Shown here piece by piece: positions 21,453 through 32,738 of a stretch of DNA of 64,000 nt. The DNA is from Chloroflexi bacterium OHK40. Lineage in GTDB: Bacteria; Chloroflexota; Chloroflexia; Chloroflexales; Chloroflexaceae. Numbering within the stretch: the first letter of the stretch is position 1; each line of letters opens with the position of its first letter. The stretch spans positions 1-64,000 of the forward strand of contig SFCB01000201.1 in NCBI GenBank assembly GCA_004367505.1, given 5' to 3'. Position numbers and translations under genes: made by a program. The notes under the pieces were generated by a model. That model made no database searches. It saw only the letters and a program-made list of their open reading frames with translations, and was not told the DNA's origin.

Positions 21453-21700
21453 GCGCAGTGGGGAGCGTGCGGTGGCGCGCTCCCCTGACTCACGCCTGGG
21501 TCAGGGTGGACCGAGCAGGTGGCGGATGCCGCAGGCATTGGGCGGCGGCATCGGCGCCTCAACCCCGCCAACGCGGAGTGGAACCTCGCAGGCCCGAGGG
21601 GCGGGTTGCGCTCCAGCGGAGTTGCCTGCATCATGGAAAGGGGGTCCGTCGCACGTTTCGGCCAGAGAGATCGTACAGGCGTATGGCCGGAGGAGCACCG

Positions 21701-23401
<1,701 letters not shown>

Positions 23402-23414
23402 CGCCGTCTCACAG

Positions 23415-25730
23415 CTACTGCCCGCCCCGCGCCGCGCGCCAGACCTTCTCAGGCCGCAGAGGGATGTCGATGTGGCGCACGCCGAGGTGGGCCAGGGCGT
23501 CGATCACGGCGTTGGCAATCGCCGGAGTGGAGCCGATCGTAGCAGCCTCGCCGATCCCCTTCACCCCGAGCGGGTTGAGTGTCGTAGGCGTGACAGTCTT
23601 GTCCAGCGTGAAGATCGGGAAGAGGTTGGCCCGTGGCACCGCATAGTCCATCAGCGAGCCGCTGAGGAGTTGACCGGCGCCATCGTAGACCACCTCTTCG
23701 AGCAGGGCCTGGGCGATGCCCTGGGCCAGACCGCCGTGAACCTGGCCAGCCACGATCACCGGGCTGATTCGTGGGCCGCAGTCGTCCACCGAATAGTAGG
23801 CGCGGATGCGCACCTCACCCGTCTCGATATCGACCTCCACCACCGCCACGTGGGCGCCGAAGGGGTACGTCAGCTCGGCGGGGCGAAAGAAGTCGGTGGC
23901 CTCCAGGCCCGTCTCGATCTCCGGGGGCAGGTTGCGGCTGTAGGCGCGCCTGGCGATCTCGGCCAGGGTAAGGGCGCTATCGGGCGCGCCGCGCACCTGG
24001 TAGCGCCCATCGATCAGTTCGATATCATCGACGTTGGCTTCCAGGTCGTAGGCGGCGATCTGCCGGGCCTTCTCGCGTACTTTGGCGGCGGCGCGCACCA
24101 GGGCGGCCCCACCCACGGCGAGCGAGCGCGAGCCCATGGTGCCAATGCCCATCGGCGTGCTGGCGGTATCGCCGTGGCGCACCACAATCCGTTCGAAGTC
24201 GGCCCCGATCTGGTCGGCCACGATCTGGGCGAAGGTGGTGCCGGTGCCCTGGCCGTGGGGCGAGATCCCGGTGGTGACGGTCACCGCGCCGCTGGGCTCA
24301 ACCTTGATCTGGGCGCTCTCGTAGGGGCCGAAGCCGCACATCTCTACATAGCAGGCAATGCCGATGCCGAGCAGGGCAGGGTGCCCCTCGGCGCGCCGCC
24401 TGGCCTGCTCGGCACGTAGCTCCTCATAGCCCGCGATCTCCAGCGCCCGGGTGAGGGCCCGGTCATACTCGCCGCTATCGTAGATCAGGCCCGTCGGCGT
24501 CTTGTAGGGGAAGGCGTCGGGGGGGATAAAGTTGGCCCGGCGCACGGCGACCGGGTCGAGCCCGAGCTCGGCGGCCACCCGGTCCATCATCCGCTCGATA
24601 TAGTAGGCGGCCTCGGGGCGGCCGGCGCCACGATAGGCGGCCACGGGCGTCGTGTTGGTATAGACGCTGGTAGCCTCCAGATCCACGGTAGGGATCTTAT
24701 AGACGCCGACGCCCATGGCGGTAGTGAGGTCGGGCAGGCCGGGAGCGAGAGGGTAGGCGCCGAGGTCGGCGACGACGCGCATCTTCAGGGCGGTGATCGT
24801 ACCGTCGGGTTCTACGGCGGCCTCCATCTCGCAGACCTGGCCACGGCCGTGGGTGGTAGCCAGCACATGCTCCAGGCGGTCTTCCACCCAGCGAATGGGC
24901 GCACCGAAACGCAGAGCCAGGGCACCGCAGAGCACATCCTCAGGGTAGATCCCGATCTTGACGCCGAAACCGCCACCGACATCGGGGGCGATCACGCGCA
25001 CCTGGCTTTCGCTGAGGCGCAGGGCCGTTGCCAGTTCACCGCGGATCTGGTGGGGCGTCTGGGTGCTAGTGTAGAGCGTCACACCGCCGGTGGCCGGGTC
25101 GGGCGCGGCCAGCACTGCCCGGCCCTCCATGGGCATCCCGAAGAGGCGCTGGTTGGCCATACGCATGCGCACGACGCGGTGGGCGGCGGCGAAGGCGGCC
25201 TCGGCGTCGCCGCGCTTGCGCCGGCGGGTATGGTCGATGTTACTGGCCATCCCGTCAAAGATGACAGGCGCGTCCGGGTCGGCGGCCCGCAGAAAGTCGG
25301 CCACGGCGGGGAGGGGCTCATACTCCACCTCGACGGCCTGGGCTCCATCGATCGCGGCCTCGAAGTGCTCGGCCACCACGGCTGCGAGGGCCTCACCCAC
25401 GTGGCGCACGCGCTCGACGGCCAGGGTATGGCGGACGCGACCGGCGTACTTGCCGCCGTTACCGCCGCCCTCGCCGGAGCTGGCCAGGGGGAGCGGCTCC
25501 ACGGCGCCAAGCAACTCGCGCCCGGTGATGACCGCGAGCACACCGGGGATGGCCATGGCCGCCTCGACGTTGATCGCGCCGATGCGGGCATGAGCATGGG
25601 GGCTACGCACGAGGGCCACGTGAAGGGTGCCGGGCAGTTTGATATCGCTCACATACGAGCCGGCGCCACGGATGAGGCGCGGATCCTCTTTGCGCTTCAC
25701 CTCGGCGCCCATCAGCGCTGCATAGGCCAT
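23415..25730 (-). CDS. Xanthine dehydrogenase/CO dehydrogenase-family molybdopterin-binding large subunit
   Basis: GEALAAVVAEHFEAA, RVIAPDVGGGFGVKIGIYPE, AYRGAGRPEAAYYIERMMD (form II-like AYRGAGR), GQGTGTTFAQI, GVKGIGEA. Confidence 0.9.
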   Translation of the reverse strand: MAYAALMGAEVKRKEDPRLIRGAGSYVSDIKLPGTLHVALVRSPHAHARIGAINVEAAMAIPGVLAVITGRELLGAVEPLPLASSGEGGGNGGKYAGRVRHTLAVERVRHVGEALAAVVAEHFEAAIDGAQAVEVEYEPLPAVADFLRAADPDAPVIFDGMASNIDHTRRRKRGDAEAAFAAAHRVVRMRMANQRLFGMPMEGRAVLAAPDPATGGVTLYTSTQTPHQIRGELATALRLSESQVRVIAPDVGGGFGVKIGIYPEDVLCGALALRFGAPIRWVEDRLEHVLATTHGRGQVCEMEAAVEPDGTITALKMRVVADLGAYPLAPGLPDLTTAMGVGVYKIPTVDLEATSVYTNTTPVAAYRGAGRPEAAYYIERMMDRVAAELGLDPVAVRRANFIPPDAFPYKTPTGLIYDSGEYDRALTRALEIAGYEELRAEQARRRAEGHPALLGIGIACYVEMCGFGPYESAQIKVEPSGAVTVTTGISPHGQGTGTTFAQIVADQIGADFERIVVRHGDTASTPMGIGTMGSRSLAVGGAALVRAAAKVREKARQIAAYDLEANVDDIELIDGRYQVRGAPDSALTLAEIARRAYSRNLPPEIETGLEATDFFRPAELTYPFGAHVAVVEVDIETGEVRIRAYYSVDDCGPRISPVIVAGQVHGGLAQGIAQALLEEVVYDGAGQLLSGSLMDYAVPRANLFPIFTLDKTVTPTTLNPLGVKGIGEAATIGSTPAIANAVIDALAHLGVRHIDIPLRPEKVWRAARGGQ

Positions 25731-25923
25731 GGGGAGAACCTTTCAGGTGCTCACATGAGCGCGATGATCCTCTGGCGGAGGATCGGCGCGCCCGATCAAT
25801 TGGGATCGTCCACGGGGCTCTTACACATCTTAACCGGACTCGAACAATTCAACAATATCATGCGCCCGCCGGAAGCAGGCGTGGGGCCGGCGGCGTCCTG
25901 TCGCACGGCTGACGAAATTGTAA

Positions 25924-25952
25924 TTGCATTTCCATGCATGGCTGGCTATCCT
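25924..25952 (+). promoter_or_regulatory. Putative sigma70 promoter of the polysaccharide locus
   Basis: TTGCAT - 17 nt - TATCCT, 40 bp upstream of the Wzm-like start. Confidence 0.45.
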
Positions 25953-25991
25953 AACACTACCGCTTCTAGTGGACAGGTGGCACCGTGTGTC

Positions 25992-26924
25992 ATGGAATGG
26001 CACGCCCGGGCCTATTGCCGCCGCGCCATAGCTGAAAGGTGTGTCCATCCAGTGGCTGTGATCGATACCGATCGGCCCGCGCCGACAGTGCGCACGCCCC
26101 CGCTGCAACAGCCCCTGATCGTCATTAGCGCTCAGCGCGGCCCCCTGGCACTCCGCTGGCGCGACCTATGGGAGTATCGGGAGCTCTTTTTCTTCCTCGT
26201 CTGGCGTGATGTGAAGGTGCGCTACAAGCAGACGCTGCTCGGGGCCGCCTGGGCCATCCTCCAGCCCGTCATGGCGATGGTAATCTTCTCGGTTTTCTTC
26301 GGCGGGTTGGCGAAGATCTCATCGGACGGATTCCCCTACCCGGTCTTTGCCTATGCAGCGCTCTTGCCGTGGCAACTCTTCGCTACCGCGCTCACCACAT
26401 CGGCCAATAGCCTGATCGCCAGTTCGAGTATGGTGCGCAAGGTCTACTTCCCGCGGATCGCTCTGCCCGTCGCGGGGGTACTGGCAAGCCTGGTCGACTT
26501 TGCGATCGCCTTTGTGGTCCTGATCGGGCTGATGGCCTGGTACCGGCTGGTTCCAACACCGGCGGTGCTGCTGCTGCCCCTTTTCCTCGCCCAGGCGGTG
26601 CTCACAGCTCTTGGGGTTGGCCTCTGGCTTTCGGCGCTGAACGCCCGCTACCGGGATGTGCGCCATGCCCTGCCGTTTGTGGTACAGTTCTGGCTCTTTG
26701 CCACGCCGGTGGTCTATCCGAGCAGCTTGCTGCCAGAGCCGTGGCGCACGCTCTTCGGCCTCAACCCGATGGTCGGCGTGGTCGAGGGGTTCCGCTGGGC
26801 GCTGCTCGGCAGCAGCCCACCCAGCCTGATGATCGGCTTTTCGGCGCTGGTCTCACTCATGCTAGTGATCACCGGGGTGATCTACTTCCAGTCGGTGGAG
26901 CGCAAGTTCGCCGATGTCATCTAG
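25992..26924 (+). CDS. Polysaccharide ABC exporter permease (Wzm/TagG type)
   Basis: ELFFFLVWRDVKVRYKQTLLGAAWAILQPVMAMVIFSVFFGGLAKI; FATPVVYPSSLLPEPWR; GTG 26058 is an alternative start. Confidence 0.9.
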   Translation: MEWHARAYCRRAIAERCVHPVAVIDTDRPAPTVRTPPLQQPLIVISAQRGPLALRWRDLWEYRELFFFLVWRDVKVRYKQTLLGAAWAILQPVMAMVIFSVFFGGLAKISSDGFPYPVFAYAALLPWQLFATALTTSANSLIASSSMVRKVYFPRIALPVAGVLASLVDFAIAFVVLIGLMAWYRLVPTPAVLLLPLFLAQAVLTALGVGLWLSALNARYRDVRHALPFVVQFWLFATPVVYPSSLLPEPWRTLFGLNPMVGVVEGFRWALLGSSPPSLMIGFSALVSLMLVITGVIYFQSVERKFADVI

Positions 26925-27193
26925 ATGCTTTCCAAAAGCAGGTGCGGGAGGTGGGCTTCAGGCCCTCACTTCCGCCGCTGTCGCGGCTTCCCCCGCTTCC
27001 GTGCGCGGGCAGTGAACCAGGGGGCGAGAGGAACGCGGCTTCAACCTGGATGCAGGGAGCGCACACCGGGGCATCCCGAGTGGCGGGGAGGTAGTTCCAC
27101 CGTCCGGGCCCGTGCCGACGACGGGGGATACCGCAGGGTCTGGCCCGGGCAGTGCGGGCTGTAAGGATGAGGGCGCTACCAACGGGGCAACCG

Positions 27194-28462
27194 ATGACAT
27201 ACGCGATCCGCGCGCAAGGGCTGGCCAAGCTCTACCACATTGGCCAGCAGCAGGAGCAGGCCCGTTACACCACCCTGCGGGACACGCTTGCAGGGGCGTT
27301 CCGGCGGCCCTTTGGCCGGCGCCGGGGGCCAGCCCAGGAGCTCTGGGCGCTCAATGGGGTCTCCTTTGATGTGCGGCCGGGCGAGGTGGTTGGGATCATC
27401 GGGCGCAATGGCGCCGGGAAGAGCACCCTGCTCAAGGTGCTCTCGCGCATCACCGATCCATCGCGGGGCCGGGCTGAGCTCTACGGCCGGGTGGCCTCGC
27501 TCCTGGAAGTGGGCACGGGGTTCCACCCCGAGCTCACGGGGCGCGAGAACGTCTTCCTGAACGGCGCCATTCTCGGCATGCGCCGGCGTGAGATCGAGCG
27601 CAACTTCGACGAGATCGTCGCGTTCGCCGAGGTGGAGAAGTTTATCGATACCCCGGTCAAGTTCTACTCGAGCGGGATGTATGTGCGCCTCGCCTTTGCG
27701 GTGGCCGCCCATCTCAACCCCGAGATCCTGATCGTGGACGAGGTGCTTGCCGTGGGTGACGCGCGCTTCCAGAAGAAGTGCCTCAACAAGATGCAGGATG
27801 TTGGCCAGCAAGGCCGTACCGTGCTCTTCGTCTCCCACAGTATGCAGGCGATCTTGCGCATGTGCGAGCGAACCATTCTGCTCGACGCGGGCACAGTGCT
27901 CGATGATGGGCCCTCGCAGAAGGTTATCAACACCTACCTCGGGCGCGACTTTGGCGCGATGGGGCAGCGCGTCTGGGCGGATGCGGCCCGCGCTCCCGGT
28001 GGCGAGGTGGCCCGCCTGCGGGCGGTGCGCGTGCGTGATGAGGATGGCACGACGACCGATGCGGTGGATATTCGCCGGCCGGTGCGGTTGGAGATGGAGT
28101 TTGAGGTGCTGCAGGATGGCTATGTGCTGCTGCCCCACTTCAAGCTTGCCAACGAAGACAATGTGCGCCTCTTTACCACGGTAGACACCGACCCGCAATG
28201 GCGGCGCCGCCCGCGCCCCTGTGGCCGCTATGTCAGCGTCGTGACGGTGCCCGGTAACCTGCTCGCTGAGGGCACGATCTTCGTGGATGCCGCGATGACT
28301 ACATTGGATCCGCAGATCACCCAGTTCTACGAGCGTGATGTGACCGCCTTCCAGGTCTTCGATCGGCTGGAAGACGACACGGCCCGTGGCGATTGGACGG
28401 GCACCCTGCCGGGTGTACTGCGGCCCAGGCTGGATTGGAGTACCACCTACTCGCAGGTGTGA
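27194..28462 (+). CDS. Polysaccharide ABC exporter ATPase (Wzt/TagH type) with C-terminal Wzt-like domain
   Basis: GIIGRNGAGKSTLLKVLSRI, FYSSGMYVRLAFAVAAHL, ILIVDEVLAVGD; ~170-aa C-terminal extension. Confidence 0.92.
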   Translation: MTYAIRAQGLAKLYHIGQQQEQARYTTLRDTLAGAFRRPFGRRRGPAQELWALNGVSFDVRPGEVVGIIGRNGAGKSTLLKVLSRITDPSRGRAELYGRVASLLEVGTGFHPELTGRENVFLNGAILGMRRREIERNFDEIVAFAEVEKFIDTPVKFYSSGMYVRLAFAVAAHLNPEILIVDEVLAVGDARFQKKCLNKMQDVGQQGRTVLFVSHSMQAILRMCERTILLDAGTVLDDGPSQKVINTYLGRDFGAMGQRVWADAARAPGGEVARLRAVRVRDEDGTTTDAVDIRRPVRLEMEFEVLQDGYVLLPHFKLANEDNVRLFTTVDTDPQWRRRPRPCGRYVSVVTVPGNLLAEGTIFVDAAMTTLDPQITQFYERDVTAFQVFDRLEDDTARGDWTGTLPGVLRPRLDWSTTYSQV

Positions 28463-28544
28463 AGGCCGTTTTGTGGTACGCTCTGATCGGCTGGCAGGAT
28501 GTCGGCGCCTGGAGCGCCACGATCGGGCAGAGGGTTCTGAGCCT

Positions 28545-29876
28545 ATGGATCGTTTTCGAGATGATCTGATCGCACGAATCAGCGAGCGCCGTGCCGTCGT
28601 CGGCGTGATCGGTCTGGGCTACGTGGGGCTCCCGCTGGCGGTCCGGGCCGCTGGCCTGGGCTTCCCGGTGATCGGCTTCGAGGTGAGCGCGGCGAAGGTG
28701 GCGCAGATTAATCGTGGTGAGAGCTATATCGGCGATGTGCCTTCCGAGCAACTTGCCCCGCTGACACGGTGTGGCGCCCTTCTGGCCACCACCGATGCTG
28801 CCCGGATGGCCGAGTGCGACCTACTGGTGATCTGTGTGCCCACCCCGCTCAATGTCACCCGTGACCCCGACCTGAGCTATATCGAGTCGGCCGCCACGAT
28901 GATCGCCGCGAGCCTGCGCCCCGGGCAACTGGTGATCCTGGAGAGTACTACCTACCCGGGCACCACTCGCGAGGTGGTCTGGCCCCGGCTCCAGGGGCGT
29001 GGGCTTGCCCCTGGCACCGAGATCTTTCTGGCCTTCTCTCCCGAGCGCATCGACCCCGGGCAGACTAGCAGCAAAGGTTGGGGGGTGGAAAACACACCCA
29101 AGGTGGTAGGTGGATTGACCCCGGCCTGCGCTGAACTGACGGCCGCCTTCTACCGCCATATCACCAACCAGGTTGTCTGCGTGAGCTCGCCCGATGCCGC
29201 CGAGCTCACCAAGCTCTTCGAGAATATCTTCCGGGCGGTCAATATCGCCCTGGTGAACGAACTGGCACTGCTCTGTGATCGGATGGGGCTCAATGTGTGG
29301 GAGGTGATCGACGCGGCGGCCACAAAGCCATACGGCTTTATGCGCTTTACGCCTGGCCCCGGCCTGGGTGGCCACTGCATTCCGATCGATCCCTTTTACC
29401 TTACCTGGAAGGCCCGCGAGTTAGATCTGACCACCCGATTCATTGAGCTCGCCGGTGAGATCAATACCCAGATGCCACGCCACGTCCACGATCTCGTCGT
29501 GCGGGCGCTCAATCGCCAGAAGAAGGCCCTGAATGGCTCTACCGTGCTGCTGCTTGGCGTGGCCTACAAACCCGATGTGAACGACTACCGCGAGTCGCCC
29601 GCCTTTAAGGTGTATGACCTGCTGGCCGCCGATGGTGCCCGTGTGTTCACCTGCGATCCGCACGTACCTAGCTTCGAACTGCACGATGGCCAGGTGATCA
29701 CGACCATGCCTCTCAGTGATGATCTCCTCGCCAGCTGCGACTGCGCGGTGATTATTACGGACCACCGGGCCTTCGACTACCAGCAGATTGTGACGCTGGC
29801 GCCGGCAGTGGTCGATACGCGCAATGCTACCCGCGCGATCGAAGGCCCCCTTCGCGCGAAGATCACGCTGCTCTAG
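28545..29876 (+). CDS. UDP-N-acetyl-hexosamine 6-dehydrogenase (WbpA/WecC-like)
   Basis: GVIGLGYVGLPLAVRAA, ESTTYPGTT, PGPGLGGHCIPIDPFYLTWKA, GVAYKPDVNDYRESPA. Confidence 0.9.
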   Translation: MDRFRDDLIARISERRAVVGVIGLGYVGLPLAVRAAGLGFPVIGFEVSAAKVAQINRGESYIGDVPSEQLAPLTRCGALLATTDAARMAECDLLVICVPTPLNVTRDPDLSYIESAATMIAASLRPGQLVILESTTYPGTTREVVWPRLQGRGLAPGTEIFLAFSPERIDPGQTSSKGWGVENTPKVVGGLTPACAELTAAFYRHITNQVVCVSSPDAAELTKLFENIFRAVNIALVNELALLCDRMGLNVWEVIDAAATKPYGFMRFTPGPGLGGHCIPIDPFYLTWKARELDLTTRFIELAGEINTQMPRHVHDLVVRALNRQKKALNGSTVLLLGVAYKPDVNDYRESPAFKVYDLLAADGARVFTCDPHVPSFELHDGQVITTMPLSDDLLASCDCAVIITDHRAFDYQQIVTLAPAVVDTRNATRAIEGPLRAKITLL

Positions 29877-29975
29877 GCGGCTATCCGATAGACGTGCCAG
29901 CGCCCGTCGCCTCCACCAGCCTTCTCGCCCGGTATTGGCACGCACTGTAGACCCTGGAAATGGTGCGAGGATGCC

Positions 29976-30908
29976 ATGGCTGCGGTTCCCGGGGGCGCTC
30001 GCAAACGTGCACGAGCGGTCGGCGATGTTGTACAAACGCTCCATGCGCTGCCATTCGTGAGTGTGATCGTGCCGACCTACAACGGTGCGGGTACGCTGGA
30101 TGCTCAACTGGCTGCGCTCTATGCCCAACGCTACGCCGGCCCCTGGGAGGTGATTGTCGTCGATAATCGCTCAACGGACGCAACCGTGCAGATCGTAGGG
30201 GAGTGGCTCGACCGGATGCCCAACCTGCGGCTGGTGCCAGCCTATGAGCGGCAGGGGCGCGGCTACGCGCTCAACTGTGGTGCCCGCGCTGCCCGGGGCG
30301 AGATCTTTCTCTTCTGCGACTGTGACGATGTGGCGGGTGAGGGCTGGGTTGCCGCAATGGCCGAAGCCCTTTGTGCTCACGCGGTGGTTGTTGGGCTGAC
30401 GGAGATTGAGCGACTGAACCAGCGGCGCCCCGGCGCGATCAAGCCCTATAATAGTGCCTCGCACGTGAGCCTCGACTTTCTTCCCCACGCTACTGGCTGT
30501 AACTCGGGCGTCACCCGCGAGGCTTTTGAGGCGGTGGGTGGCTTCGAGGAACGTTCGCAGCGAGCCCAGGATATCGACTTCTCCTGGCGCTTGCAGCTTG
30601 CCGGCTACAAGATTTTCGACGCGCCGGATGCGGTGCTCCACTACCGCTATCGTGAGGGGCTCCGGTCCGTGTGGCGCCAGACGGTGCATAACGCTATTGC
30701 CCACGCCTGGCTCTACCGGCGCTTTCGCTCCCAGGGCATGCCACGCTCATCCTGGCGTGCAGCACTGCGAGACTATCTCTGGTTAGTGCGCTACGCCCGT
30801 ATTCTCCCGGTGCGCCCCTACGAGTTCCGCGTCGCCTGGGTGTACCGCGCCGGGTTACGCTGGGGCCGGCTTCTTGGATCGCTCATCTATCGCGTGTGGT
30901 ATCCCTAG
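29976..30908 (+). CDS. Glycosyltransferase family 2
   Basis: VSVIVPTYNGAGTLDAQLAAL, EVIVVDNRSTDATV, FLFCDCDDV. Confidence 0.88.
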   Translation: MAAVPGGARKRARAVGDVVQTLHALPFVSVIVPTYNGAGTLDAQLAALYAQRYAGPWEVIVVDNRSTDATVQIVGEWLDRMPNLRLVPAYERQGRGYALNCGARAARGEIFLFCDCDDVAGEGWVAAMAEALCAHAVVVGLTEIERLNQRRPGAIKPYNSASHVSLDFLPHATGCNSGVTREAFEAVGGFEERSQRAQDIDFSWRLQLAGYKIFDAPDAVLHYRYREGLRSVWRQTVHNAIAHAWLYRRFRSQGMPRSSWRAALRDYLWLVRYARILPVRPYEFRVAWVYRAGLRWGRLLGSLIYRVWYP

Positions 30909-30916
30909 TCGTCCAT

Positions 30917-31045
30917 CCGAGCTCTGCTGCGGAGTCCCGATGCCCCACCGGGGCGGCTCAACAGGATCGCGAACCGGCGACATAATCATGGTGATCCACT
31001 AACCGTCCGAGCTCCGCTGCGGGGTACACACGTCCCACCGGGGCG
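30917..31045. repeat. Two-copy imperfect direct repeat (~39 bp, 90-bp period)
   Basis: CCGAGCTCTGCTGCGGAGT..CCCACCGGGGCG at 30917-30955 and CCGAGCTCCGCTGCGGGGT..CCCACCGGGGCG at 31007-31045, intergenic. Confidence 0.7.
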
Positions 31046-31111
31046 TCTGTGCAGGCTGATCCGGCGTGTGGACCGGATTCTGGTAAGCGTTGCCTCCCTT
31101 TCCTTCAGCCT

Positions 31112-31990
31112 ATGGATCTTTCTGTTATCATCCCCTGCTACAACGCGGCCGACACGATCGGTGACCAGCTTGAGGCTCTGGCTGCCCAGCAGTGGGCGCG
31201 GCCCTGGGAGGTGATCGTGGCGGATAACGGCTCGCGGGACGGCTCCCGCCAGGTGGTCGCGGGCTTCACTGGTCGGGTGCCGGGGCTGCGGATCGTGGAT
31301 GCTTCGGCGCGGCGCGGCGGGGCCTTCGCGCGCAACCAGGCCGCTCGCCTCGCCCATGGCGCGGCACTGGCCTTTGTCGACGCGGACGATGTGGTAGCGC
31401 CCGGCTGGGTGGCGGCCATCGGTACGGCACTCGCGGAGCGACCCTTCGTCGCCTCGCGCTTCGATATCGAGCGGCTCAACCGCGACTCGTGGGTGAGCCG
31501 GACGCGCACCAATCCGCAGGCGGATGGCCTGCAGCGGATCAGCTACCCGCCGCACTTGCTCCACGCTGGCGGTTGTGGTCTCGGTATCAGGCGAGAGCTC
31601 CACGAGCATGTCGGCGGTTTTGATGAGCAGTTGCTGCGCCTGATGGATACGGACTACTGCTTCAGGGTGCAGCTGCAGTGCGGCGTGGAGTTGGCCTTTG
31701 TACCCGAGGCTGTGGTGTATGTGCGCTATCGCGACACCCTGAGGGGCATGTTCCGGCAGACCCGCGAGCGAGCCGCCTACAATGTCTATCTCGCCAAGCG
31801 CTACTGGCCAGCCGGGAAGCCGCACAAGCCCCTGCGCTCATGGTACCTCTTTGGCCGGCGCTGGCTCCGCCATGCGCTTCGTCTCGGTCGGGTGCGTTCG
31901 CGCGAGCAGTTCGCCGAGTGGCTGCGCACGCTCGGTTGGCACGTCGGCATCCTCCAGGGCAGCATTCAGTATAAGGCGCCGCCGCTGTGA
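31112..31990 (+). CDS. Glycosyltransferase family 2
   Basis: LSVIIPCYNAADTIGDQLEAL, EVIVADNGSRDGS, FVDADDVVAPGW. Confidence 0.88.
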   Translation: MDLSVIIPCYNAADTIGDQLEALAAQQWARPWEVIVADNGSRDGSRQVVAGFTGRVPGLRIVDASARRGGAFARNQAARLAHGAALAFVDADDVVAPGWVAAIGTALAERPFVASRFDIERLNRDSWVSRTRTNPQADGLQRISYPPHLLHAGGCGLGIRRELHEHVGGFDEQLLRLMDTDYCFRVQLQCGVELAFVPEAVVYVRYRDTLRGMFRQTRERAAYNVYLAKRYWPAGKPHKPLRSWYLFGRRWLRHALRLGRVRSREQFAEWLRTLGWHVGILQGSIQYKAPPL

Positions 31991-32709
31991 GTCACCTGAC
32001 CCGCTCCCAACCCGGGCCGCTACGCCTCGCCATGGCTAGTGCAAAGCGCCGCCTGCTCGGTACGATCGTAGGTGTCGCTACCGATGCGCCGCTCGCCGCG
32101 CTCACGTTCGATGATGGCCCCGACCCCGAGTTTACGCCGCAGCTCCTCGCGGTGCTCGAGCGCCATCACGCGCGCGGCACTTTCTTCATGCTCGGCCAGC
32201 AGGCCGCCGACCATCCTACGCTGCTGGACCGGGTGGCGGCGGGAGGACACACAATCGGCAACCATACCTTCGACCACGTCCGGCTGCCGCAGACCCCGCG
32301 TGGCGAGCGCCTGCGCCAGCTGTGGCGCTGTCGGGCAGCCCTCAGACCCTACGGCGCGCCGATCTTCCGCCCTCCCTACGGCGGTCAGAGCGTTGGCTCG
32401 CGCATTGATGCGCTCCTGCTCGGCTACGCCGTAGTCGCCTGGAGCGCCCACGTTGAGGATTGGCTTCCCCAGACGCCAGAGGCCCTGGCTCGGCGTATCG
32501 AGGATCAGCTTCGTCCTGGCGCGATCCTGCTCCTCCACGATCGGCTCCATCACCCACGGGTGCCCGCTGCCGCCGACCGCCGCCCGCTCATTGCCGCCCT
32601 CGATCTGGTCCTTGGTCGGCTGGGCGAGCGCTTCCGTTTTGTGACGGTGACCGAGTTGCTGCGTAGCGGGCGCCCCCTGCGGACGAGTTGGTTCCGCCCC
32701 GCCCTCTAG
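31987..32709 (+). CDS. Polysaccharide deacetylase (NodB homology, CE4)
   Basis: ALTFDDGPDPEFTPQLLAVL, IGNHTFDHVRL, IFRPPYGG; overlaps previous stop by 4 nt. Confidence 0.9.
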   Translation: MSHLTRSQPGPLRLAMASAKRRLLGTIVGVATDAPLAALTFDDGPDPEFTPQLLAVLERHHARGTFFMLGQQAADHPTLLDRVAAGGHTIGNHTFDHVRLPQTPRGERLRQLWRCRAALRPYGAPIFRPPYGGQSVGSRIDALLLGYAVVAWSAHVEDWLPQTPEALARRIEDQLRPGAILLLHDRLHHPRVPAAADRRPLIAALDLVLGRLGERFRFVTVTELLRSGRPLRTSWFRPAL

Positions 32710-32738
32710 CGCCGCAGAATGCCCAACGCGAGGTTGTT

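Noticed and set aside
30917-31045. Possible CRISPR-like repeat
   Set aside because: Only two imperfect copies, no regular spacers and no cas genes in the window.
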